Assembly (NCBI GenBank): GCA_031732875.1
Contig: JAVMKL010000030.1
Coordinates: forward strand, 1 to 45,651
Reading direction: 5' to 3'
DNA length: 45,651 bases
DNA from: JAVMKJ01 sp031732875
GTDB lineage: Bacteria > Pseudomonadota > Gammaproteobacteria > Competibacterales > Competibacteraceae
Position 1 is the first letter of the stretch. Every line of letters begins with the position of its first letter. Made by a program: the position numbers and the translations under genes. The notes beneath the pieces were generated by a model. The model ran no database searches and had not been told where the DNA came from. It was given only the letters and a program-made list of their open reading frames with translations. This document shows positions 7,857-16,900 of this stretch, in pieces.

Positions 7857-8780
7857 CTACTGATAACCCATTTCGGTTGCAAGTTCGAGGGTGGTTTGAT
7901 TAAAGCCTCCACCATCGCGGCGCCAAGACAGGCTCCCATCAAGCGTGCTGGACGGTATTTTTTGATATCTGAACCGAGGAGATCTCAAAAAATTAATATC
8001 GTTTCCCAAATGAGCACCTATCGGTCCCAAACAGGCAAATGGCGAATCCTCAGGATGTAGCATGGCTTGAATTTTTTGGTTATCATCTGAAATCTTCAGC
8101 CATTGGCAAATTTGCTTCAGATAACTATTGGGTTGATTCAGTATGTCTTCGCCATGTAAGCGCATTTTATTGGAGTCAGGTATTATTTTCAGAAATTTAA
8201 GTATATTTTCTTGAATGCGGCACCAGGCAATCTGAGGATCGACCATTGGTGGTTCGGTAGTATAATCAATAGAATTAACCAATATGGCCATGGCGCCTTC
8301 GGCAACCTTGAGTATTGATTCTCCTTGGGTACGAGGATGGCGCAGTAGATGCAAATAATAAGCACAGGGAAATACATCATGAATCCGCATCAAGTTTTCA
8401 TACCTTGCAACATAGATGGGGCTCTTATCGACAACACGTAATGGTGCCACTCTTACGCAAAGTTCCCGGTATACTTGGGCTGTACTACGCTCAAGTCGTA
8501 ACATAACCCAACGGCGCGCCATATCAACAGACGCCAGAGTCTGCTCTCCAGAATACAAGTAAGCCACAGTTCGAAGCAGGCCATGCAACTGGATCTGCCG
8601 GAGGCCGACCATCTGTTCCCAGACTTCTTTCAGCGAATCTGCTACAAAAAGGTTCAACTCCGGCACCCCATAATTATCGGGATGTTGCCCAACCATAGCA
8701 CAGATGAGGGAGGTAAACGATCTAGGTGCCCCCAAAATGAAGAGTGGTTGCACGAGGTTGGAATCAGATTTACCGTGCAT
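7857..8780 (-). CDS. Sulfotransferase family protein
   Basis: The 307-aa product begins with PLFILGAPRSFTSLICAMV (residues 12-30), the 5'-phosphosulfate-binding loop of PAPS-dependent sulfotransferases. YLHLLRHPRTQGES near residues 140-153 is the 3'-phosphate-binding motif. VVDKSPIYVARYE and the C-terminal region rich in basic residues also fit the family. It would move sulfate from PAPS to a hydroxyl or amino group of a soluble or lipid acceptor. It follows the second synthase gene on the same strand after 239 bp, which suggests a tailoring role. AT content is higher than in the synthases, so it may have a separate origin. The acceptor cannot be predicted. Confidence 0.8.
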   Translation of the reverse strand: MHGKSDSNLVQPLFILGAPRSFTSLICAMVGQHPDNYGVPELNLFVADSLKEVWEQMVGLRQIQLHGLLRTVAYLYSGEQTLASVDMARRWVMLRLERSTAQVYRELCVRVAPLRVVDKSPIYVARYENLMRIHDVFPCAYYLHLLRHPRTQGESILKVAEGAMAILVNSIDYTTEPPMVDPQIAWCRIQENILKFLKIIPDSNKMRLHGEDILNQPNSYLKQICQWLKISDDNQKIQAMLHPEDSPFACLGPIGAHLGNDINFLRSPRFRYQKIPSSTLDGSLSWRRDGGGFNQTTLELATEMGYQ

Positions 8781-8797
8781 TTGTGTTAAATCAATAC

Positions 8798-8946
8798 TTC
8801 GGACAGTTTTTGGCTACATGAATCAAGAGATCAGGATTCAAAATAGGGATTAAATCCATGTTAGGGGGTAACCCTAACTTGGAAAAATTCCTAAGCGATT
8901 TATTTTTGCCGTTCATAGACCTCAAAACCACTAAAAACTGTCCGAA
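8798..8946. repeat. MITE-like element with 14-bp perfect inverted ends
   Basis: TTCGGACAGTTTTT at 8798-8811 is repeated in inverse orientation at 8933-8946. Imperfect similarity continues outward on both sides (CAAT and GTTAAA blocks). The interior has a further inverted repeat at 8860-8878 (GTTAGGG-GGTAA-CCCTAAC) and no gene. Size and structure suit a small non-autonomous transposon between the second synthase and the sulfotransferase. Confidence 0.5.
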
Positions 8947-9019
8947 CCATTGTTAAACCAATCGCCATCAAATTGTCTCTGGTCATTCACTCTAGAATGC
9001 ATTTATTCAATTTTTACAA

Positions 9020-12000
9020 TCAATCAACATGAGTCAGAGCGACCAGCATTTCTCCATGCCGTCTTATGGAAACGGCGATTTGCACCCCAAGGCCACTCAC
9101 TACAGCCGACGTTCCATTAGGGCTGATTTCTGTTACTTCGAGCACGCTTGACCAATCTTTAACACCCAAACCCAGCTTGTTGGCAACAGCTTCCTTGGCT
9201 GACCATATCCGCAACGCCATCTCCTCGCGCCTGTCTCCCGCGAGGAACTCCACCTTTTCCCGTTCCAGAGGACTCAACGCGCTTTGGATAAAGTCAGCGA
9301 CCTTCATCCGTCCCGTCATTTGCATACCGATTCCTATCGGATCCTCCGGAGGTCCGGCAACCGCAATGGTCAATCCCTCAACATGGGACAAGGAAATCTG
9401 AGGCGGTGGTCCCAGTTCCGCCAGCATCCGAGCAGCGACATAGGGTTTACCGGATGCATCGACAACGATGTCTACATCGGATGGCAGCAACAACACTCCA
9501 CTGCGTTCCCAGTACCAGCATCGCACTGCCTCCTTCAGGGCTACCCTACCCAACAGCCATTCGCTGGCCTGTCGGGTCTGCGTTTGGATCGCGCGCCAGA
9601 TCTCCCGCTCCTCGGCAGCCAGGACAGTATGAGCCAAAACCCGCTTCCAGATGGCGCCAGCGTCGTCCAGGAACCCGGTTTCGAAAGATGGCACCGCCCA
9701 GATGATGGTATCGCGAGGCAGATTTGGAAACAGGCCCCGCCAATCTTCGCCGTACCAACCCTCTCTGGGGTTTGTGCGGGCAAAATAAAATCGATGGGGC
9801 ACCGGGAAAAACCGATCTCGCCAGCCGGTAATCTGATATATGGCAGTACCGGTCAAATCCAGACATTCATAATCCCCCTGCAACACACGACCTTGCGCGC
9901 CTTCACCCTCCAGAAACGATAGTCGACCCCGCAGCCGGTAACCCGCCGTTGCCTGCATCGCCGGGGCAATCAGTTCGATGCGCTGAATCCGCGAAGGAAA
10001 AGAACTGAAATCGGTGCCCAAGCTCTGTGCGATCCAGAATGCGGTGAGATGACCGACCGCATCCAGCAGTACCGGATTTAACAGAAAAGCGGATGCTTCA
10101 TTCCCAGCGAAAAAGCCCCGCGTCGGGGTATCCGCCAGTTCTACATCCATCCCGGTCTCATCCCAGGCAATCAGGTGGCGGATCGGCTGAAACAGAGGGC
10201 CATGGAACATGCCGGTGGTATAGAGTTGATCGTCGCGCCAGCGGGGCGGCCGTGGCGCGGCCAGCACCGGCAGTGGCGCCCCATGACTGGCAGCCGATTC
10301 GGCAAACACCACATCGCCTTCCAACAATACCGCCTCCCCCTCACAGAGTGCGGCATGCAATCGCTCCCCGTCGCCTTCGACACCGACCCGACTGGCGACC
10401 AACCGTACCGTCTTCTCGCCGTCGTCCAGCGCAATCCAGTTGTAAGCAGTGACATTTTCCAGTGCCCTGAGCACTGGTTTTGTACTCACAAGAGCGGCCA
10501 CCTCGGCGAGCATCTCCAGACTCACCGCCAGCGGAACTACCGGCAGGCCATGAAGTGCCGGATTCAGATCCGATACATGGACCGCGTACAGAATGTGGTC
10601 CCGCAAAAAACGCTGCTCCGTGGCGATGAAATCGAATTCCGCCACCGCCGTGGTGTCATCCAGTTCCAGCAGCCTGGCAATAAACGGCCCACCTGGAGAT
10701 GTTTCCGCATTGCCCAAGGCGGCTGTCATAATTCTTTCCTGCTGGTTCAGGAAAGCCTGCATCAGATCCAGGTGCCGCTTGAGCAATTCGGAGCCAGGAT
10801 CGTGGAGCGACGGCACAATCCCCGCCACACCAGCATATTGCACCGGTTCCAACTGGGGGGCGACTGAATCTGGTACTTTTACAGACCATGTCGGCTCCAG
10901 CAACTGCCTGATTTCGGTGACCTGCGCCGGGTCCAGCCGCACAAACGGCAGGGTATTCTCCAGCCGGGGCGGTCGTCGGTGGCGCTTCGGCGGTCGGCGC
11001 GAATCGATGATCCTGACATCCCGACCCTCGAACAGATAGCGGAGATTCAGGGCTCGTCCATGCACGAACAGGCGCGCCAAGGCATGCTGCAGATGGACTA
11101 AACCCGATCGGTTGCGGTTATCGCAGGACACGGCCAGATGCGGTTCGTCCCTCAGAATATCCTGCACGAAACCGGTGAGGTTGGAGGCCGGCCCAACCTC
11201 GACGAACAGCCGCACGCCGTCGGCATAAAGGCGCCGCACTGTCTCCATGAACCGTACCCGCGACGACCACTGTCCCGCAGCCAGACGCCTGATGGTATCG
11301 GCGTCTTCCGGAAACGGGCTGGTGCTGGCGCAAGAGTAAAGCGGAATCCGGCCCGGTCCGACCGGTATGGCCTGCAAGAACCCCTCAATCGCCCGGGCTA
11401 CCGGTTCGAATAATGGAGTATGATAGGCTCGGTCAATGGACAGGTAGGTACATAGACCCCCAGCCTTGCGCAGTTCGGCCGCCGCCACCTCCATTGCAAC
11501 CTTCGGTCCGAACAATACCGCCTGATGCTGGCAGTTGTCGAGCGCCAGATGCAATTGACCGGCGCTGCCCATCACGACTTCAAGCACCTTCTCCCGTTCC
11601 ACGGCTCCCACGGTGAGCAGGCAACCGCTGGCAATGGCGCCCGCCGAATCGACCTCCTGATACAGTTGGTTGAGATGTAGAATATGCTGGCGCAGTGTTT
11701 CCCGATCCGCGATCCGTACCACGCCAGCCGCTACCATGGCCGTGTTTTCGCCGCTGCTGTGGCCGACCATCGCATCGGCGCTCAATTCCAGGGCCGAAAG
11801 CAGCGCGAATAAAGCCTGACTGGCGATAAAAACCGCCTCCGAACCCATTTCCAGATCATTGAGGCGCGTCTCGAGCATTTCCCGAACGGCGGTATCCACC
11901 CCGGTAGGCGGTTGAAAGACGATCTGGCTGGGCAAGACTTCCCGCCGCTCTCGATAGAGCGTGTCCCAAAAATCGAACCATTCGCGGACCGGCGGCAGAT

Positions 12001-13873
12001 AAACGGCCAACTCGGCCAACATGCCCCGATATTGCGAGCCTTCGCCCGGAAACATGAACGCCAGCTTGCCCTCAAGCGGCTGATCTGTAAAGTAAATGCC
12101 GCTGCGAGCCTGGATCAGATGGCGCTGCCCGGCGCCCAACATCGATCCCGCCCGCTCGAGTTTTTGGCGCAAATCGTCCAGACTGGCAGCCACGATTGCC
12201 AACCGCTGCCGGCCGGTAAGGGGTTCCCGCGCCAGGGTATAAGCCAAATCGCGCAGAGCGAAACCGCCGTCCTGAATCGCGTCCGGCGAGGCTTGATCGG
12301 GGGATGGTTCCAACTGCTGCCGAACCAGCGCGATAATTCGTTCGATATCGGCCAGCAAACCCACCCGTGAATCGGCGCTCAGCACCACCAACTCGCTGCC
12401 CCAGACACCCGGCATGGGCAACACCGGCCCACCACTCCCCGTATCCTCCTCCAGGATCGCATGGGTGTTGATTCCGCCGAACCCAAAGGCGTTTACACCG
12501 GCCCGTCGCGGTCGGTCCTGGGGATGAATCCAGGGACGAGGCTCAGTATTGATGTAAAAGGGCGTCTTCTCAATTTCCAGGTCGGGATTCACCTGTTCGC
12601 ACAAGGTGGGCGGCAACACCTTGTGGTAAAGCGCCAAGGCCGTTTTGATCAATCCGGCAATGCCAGCCGCTGGAATACAGTGGCTGATCATGGATTTCAC
12701 GGACCCCAGAGCACAGATGGGCAAATCCCCTCGACGCGCGCTCATGACGCGGGCGAGCGCCGCGATCTCGGTCTTGTCGCCCAGCGGGATACCGGTACCG
12801 TGAGCTTCAATCAGGGTGACACCACGCGGATCGACACCGGTTTCCCGGTAAGCCCGAGCGATGGCCAACACCTCACCCTCAAGACGGGGCGCCAGCAACC
12901 CCAATGCCCGTCCATCGCTGGCTTGGCCCACTCCCTTCAAAAGAGCATAGATTCGATCGCCGTCGCGGCGAGCGTCGGTCAGCCGTTTCAACACCACGAT
13001 GCCCAGCCCCTCGCCCAGCAGGGTACCGTCCGCGTCGGCGGCAAAGGGCCTGATCCGCGATTTTCTGGACAGGGCGCCGAGTTGGCAGAACACCATGAAT
13101 ACTTCGGCGGGAATCGAGGCATTGACGCCTCCGGCAAGCATCAGGTCGCTGCGCCCGGCGCGCAACTCCTCGCTAGCCGCATGCACGGCCAGCAAAGAGG
13201 AAGCACAAGCAGCGTCAATCAAGTAGTTCGGTCCGCCGAGGTCAAGCCGGTTAGCGATACGCCCCGTCATCACATTGGGTACCAGACCCGGGACGGTGTC
13301 GGTATTGAAGGGAGGCAGTTTGGCTTTGAGCAGGGCGCGGATCTGGGTCAGTACGGACTCCGGCATCGCCGGATAAAGCTCCCTAAGCAGTTGCACGGTC
13401 TGATCGAGCACTACCCCGTGCTGCACCACGGCCGCGTTGCCGCGGTGTAGATAGGTGCTGTGACCCAATATGATACCGGTGTTGGCATGATCCATCCCCT
13501 CCTTGAAATAACCCGCATCCCGCAGCGCGTCGCGCGCCACTTTCAGGGCGAGAAATTGATCGGGTTCACCGCCGTCCAGCGAATTCGGCATGATCCCGAA
13601 TTCGGCGGGATTGAATCGGTACAGGTCGCCCAGGAATCCGCCCATCGTCGTATAGAGGCGGTCTTCGCCGGTGTGCCGCGGATCATAGTAGCGCTCCGCT
13701 CCCCAAGACGGAGTGGGTTCTCCAATACAATCGACCTTGCCTAGAATATTGGTCCAGTACTCGGCCAAATCCGCCGACCGGGGAAACAGGCAGGCCATAC
13801 CGATAATGGCGATGTCTTGTGCGAACTCGCTCACGCTTTGATCACACCTAATATGCTTGATTGATTCATTCAT
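9020..13873 (-). CDS. PUFA/secondary-lipid synthase subunit: KS-AT-DH-PPTase
   Basis: A 1617-aa multidomain enzyme. The ketosynthase (about 18-470) has IDAACASSL with Cys near 223, EAHGTG near 357 and a SHC His near 397, so the triad is complete. The acyltransferase has GHSSGEN with Ser near 706. A family-typical helix (LDLMQAFLNQQERIM) follows. The dehydratase-like hot-dog region contains HGLPVVPLAVSLEMLAE (about 1108) and NPVLLDAVGH. The C-terminus (about 1440-1617) is a phosphopantetheinyl transferase-like domain with SLSHVEG and WSAKEA, but PIGIGMQ stands where PVGVDIE is usual. It has no ACP or KR and must work with the neighbouring synthase, whose stop is 46 bp upstream. The start lies in an ATGA-type tetranucleotide run; ATG 13873 is the in-frame choice. 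PfaB/PfaC-like and HglC-like proteins are the closest types. Confidence 0.88.
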   Translation of the reverse strand: MNESIKHIRCDQSVSEFAQDIAIIGMACLFPRSADLAEYWTNILGKVDCIGEPTPSWGAERYYDPRHTGEDRLYTTMGGFLGDLYRFNPAEFGIMPNSLDGGEPDQFLALKVARDALRDAGYFKEGMDHANTGIILGHSTYLHRGNAAVVQHGVVLDQTVQLLRELYPAMPESVLTQIRALLKAKLPPFNTDTVPGLVPNVMTGRIANRLDLGGPNYLIDAACASSLLAVHAASEELRAGRSDLMLAGGVNASIPAEVFMVFCQLGALSRKSRIRPFAADADGTLLGEGLGIVVLKRLTDARRDGDRIYALLKGVGQASDGRALGLLAPRLEGEVLAIARAYRETGVDPRGVTLIEAHGTGIPLGDKTEIAALARVMSARRGDLPICALGSVKSMISHCIPAAGIAGLIKTALALYHKVLPPTLCEQVNPDLEIEKTPFYINTEPRPWIHPQDRPRRAGVNAFGFGGINTHAILEEDTGSGGPVLPMPGVWGSELVVLSADSRVGLLADIERIIALVRQQLEPSPDQASPDAIQDGGFALRDLAYTLAREPLTGRQRLAIVAASLDDLRQKLERAGSMLGAGQRHLIQARSGIYFTDQPLEGKLAFMFPGEGSQYRGMLAELAVYLPPVREWFDFWDTLYRERREVLPSQIVFQPPTGVDTAVREMLETRLNDLEMGSEAVFIASQALFALLSALELSADAMVGHSSGENTAMVAAGVVRIADRETLRQHILHLNQLYQEVDSAGAIASGCLLTVGAVEREKVLEVVMGSAGQLHLALDNCQHQAVLFGPKVAMEVAAAELRKAGGLCTYLSIDRAYHTPLFEPVARAIEGFLQAIPVGPGRIPLYSCASTSPFPEDADTIRRLAAGQWSSRVRFMETVRRLYADGVRLFVEVGPASNLTGFVQDILRDEPHLAVSCDNRNRSGLVHLQHALARLFVHGRALNLRYLFEGRDVRIIDSRRPPKRHRRPPRLENTLPFVRLDPAQVTEIRQLLEPTWSVKVPDSVAPQLEPVQYAGVAGIVPSLHDPGSELLKRHLDLMQAFLNQQERIMTAALGNAETSPGGPFIARLLELDDTTAVAEFDFIATEQRFLRDHILYAVHVSDLNPALHGLPVVPLAVSLEMLAEVAALVSTKPVLRALENVTAYNWIALDDGEKTVRLVASRVGVEGDGERLHAALCEGEAVLLEGDVVFAESAASHGAPLPVLAAPRPPRWRDDQLYTTGMFHGPLFQPIRHLIAWDETGMDVELADTPTRGFFAGNEASAFLLNPVLLDAVGHLTAFWIAQSLGTDFSSFPSRIQRIELIAPAMQATAGYRLRGRLSFLEGEGAQGRVLQGDYECLDLTGTAIYQITGWRDRFFPVPHRFYFARTNPREGWYGEDWRGLFPNLPRDTIIWAVPSFETGFLDDAGAIWKRVLAHTVLAAEEREIWRAIQTQTRQASEWLLGRVALKEAVRCWYWERSGVLLLPSDVDIVVDASGKPYVAARMLAELGPPPQISLSHVEGLTIAVAGPPEDPIGIGMQMTGRMKVADFIQSALSPLEREKVEFLAGDRREEMALRIWSAKEAVANKLGLGVKDWSSVLEVTEISPNGTSAVVSGLGVQIAVSIRRHGEMLVALTHVD

Positions 13874-13919
13874 TCATTCGGATCGACCGCAAAGCAGCAG
13901 CCGTCCCTCGCCACCCCAG

Positions 13920-16900
13920 TCAAACAACGATTGCCCCCTTCCAGCCTCCGCCGAGGCGGTTCAGGGCCGGACTCGAGGTGCATTCCAACTCCTCGATAAA
14001 CAGCCTGAGCCGTCCGGCGCCATCCATCAAAGCCACGTCCGCCTTTACTTGATGCTCGGTCAGATGGGGATGCAGGCGAAAATGGAGATGGCAGAGTTCC
14101 AAGGGGTCGTCGCCGTAGCGGCGCACTCGTCCAAAGCGGTTGGGCAGGGCAGACTCACCACGAACCGTATGGGCCCAGACCAAGGCCAGTTGCGGCGCGC
14201 TATCCACGATACCCGGATCGAACAACCATCCCTTCTCGAACCGGACGCCGACCATCCACGCCCGCGGATCGCTCGGATAGACTTCCACCAGCACACCATC
14301 CTGATCCAAGCCGATAAATCGGGTTACCGTCTGCAGGCAAGGGCCATGAAACAACAGGTGCTGGTAAGCGTACCGAGCGGTCAAGGCGGTTGGCGCGGGT
14401 GATAAGGGGGGCTGATAGGATGGGGGTTCCAAAGGCGTGCTGCCCAAATGGACAGTGGCGCGGTAAAACGCCGTCCCCCGACCGTCGGCCGGGCGTAGCT
14501 CGAGCCTGGCCTCAAACCCATCGGCATCTCCGTGGCTGGAGGCCAACATCACCACTTCCACCGACAGCCTCCCCTCCCGCAGCCGGATCCCCCTCAGCAC
14601 GCGTAACTCGCTGATCTCGTTGACGCTCCAGCCGGGCCATATCGATGCCGCAGCCTCGGCCATCATCTCCAAAGCCACGGCGGCGGGAAAAACGGGAACA
14701 TCGTCCAGCGTGTGCTGGGCCAGATAGCCATCCACCTGTCGATCCAGCCAGCGGGTCAGGATGATCTCCCCACGCGGGCCACTCGTCTGACTGACGTTCG
14801 CCAACAGAGGATAAGTCGCTACCCTTTCCTCCGGGGAATGAACGACCCCAGGCAATGCACCGACTTTCGCTTCATGCTCCTCCCAAGGGCCGGCGCCGGC
14901 CACCACTTCCACCTCATCCAGGCCCCCTCGAACGACTTCATCCAGGAAAAAGCGTCTGCCGGCCTCGGGGTCCACCAGAATCACCCCCTTGGCCTCGAAC
15001 TTGCGCTGCGTCTCGGGCGAGACCATTCCTGTTCCGTTGCGGGTTGCCAGCCAAGGCCCCCAGTTGATGGCCGCAACTTTTACTTTGCCCTGCCACTGCC
15101 GGTGCAGTTGCCAGGCCAGCCGGTTGACAATCTCGTTGGCCGCCGCATAATCGGTCTGCCCGGCATTGCCGTAACGTCCTGCCACGGAAGTGAAAAAAAT
15201 CAGGAACTTCAGTCCAACGGACCGCAGATGGTTGCCCAGTAAAAAGGCGCTGTCGACCTTGGTATCGAACACCTGGTCCCAACTCTCCGGTGTCTTGTCG
15301 ATCAACAGCCGGTCGTCGATAACGCCCGCCCCATGCACCACCCCGTCCAAACGGCCGTAACGGTCACCGATATCCCGCAAGAGAGTGGCTACCTGCCCTT
15401 CGTCCCGGACGTCGGCAACGCGATAATCGATCCTGGCGCCAGCCGCGCGCAGATCCTCAAGGTTGGTCGCGATCTCACGATCACGGAGGATCCGCGTCAA
15501 GTCCCGCTCCAGGTCGGCAGGCTTGACGGAACGCTTTTCCCGTCGGGCCCGCTCCACCAAATATCGGCGCAGATCCTGGGTGTCGCGATACACGGCGAGC
15601 TCAGGGTCTTCCGGGCCGGGTAGCGGGGTACGACCGACCAGTACCAGGGTGACGCCAGCAGCCGCCAGTTCCAGTAAAACCTCGGCCGTAATCCCCCGGG
15701 CACCACCGGTCGCCAGAACCACCCAGTCGGACCCAGGCCGTCTGTCTTTGTCCTCCGTATTCCCGAAGCTTGCCGGCTCGGTGACAAAGATCGTACGCCT
15801 GCCCTCCGGATAGCCCACCTCCATACGTCCGCCCACCAATCGCAGCTCGGTCAGAATATGACCAGCATTTTCCGCCGGCCCCAGGGTCCCATCCAGATCC
15901 ACGGCCTTAACCCGGACAGACGGCCATTCCTCGATCAATGACTTGAGGAGACCGACCGCACCGCCTTGTGGAGCCAGGCCGGCGGAATCCTTCGCTGTGG
16001 CCCGTCGCCCGAAATACCCTCCCAAGCCGCTCGCCGCGACGATCCGCCCCCCGACGCACAGATCGTCGGCCAACCAGCGCAATACATCGTACAGGCTCTT
16101 GATGCAGCGTTTAACCTGCGCCTTCCACTCGGCCAACGGTGTCCCAACCTGCAGCGGGGGTGCTGTCAAGGACAGCAGATGGATGAACCCCCTTACCGGG
16201 CCGGCATCTCCGCGAACCGCTGCCAGGGTCTCCCACAGAACCTGCCGGTCAGCCATATCGGAAGCGCGGGCGAGAACGGGCGTGCCTCCAGCCTCCCGAA
16301 TCAGGGATGCCAACGCCTCGCCCACCCCTTGTTCATCGTCGGCAATGACATAAACACCTGCGGGGAGGGATTCCAGGACGATGCCGTCCACGCTTTCGAG
16401 CCGCGCCTGCATGACATACCGGGGCAAGGAGGCGCGGCTCTCGCTCAAGTCCCTTGGCCCGGTTTGCTCAAAAGGGCGGTCAGCAGCCTCCGTCCGCGCG
16501 GCACCAGCACTCAACCAATCGATCATGCCCTGCAGGGTCTTCTGACCGTTCAAGGCACCGGCAGCATCGCCCAATTCCTTGACAAACGCTTCCGGCAGCA
16601 TCTTGAGCAGGATACCCACGATCTCCACGCGCTTGATGGAATCGATTCCGAGATCCGCCTCCATGCTCTGATCCAGCGCCAGCATATCCCGGGGATAGCC
16701 GGTACGCTCCTCGACGATATCGAGCAGGAGCTTGGTGATGGTTTCGGTATTCGGACGCCCCGGAGGCGCTGCCTCGGGGGGCTGCGGTGTTGCGGCAGGC
16801 TGGATCGACAATGGCTGGGGGGATGCGGGAGCCAAGGTCGCTTTCGGTGCGGATTTGACCGGTTTTCGTTCGGCGGGCGCGGGGGCGGCGAGCGGAGATT

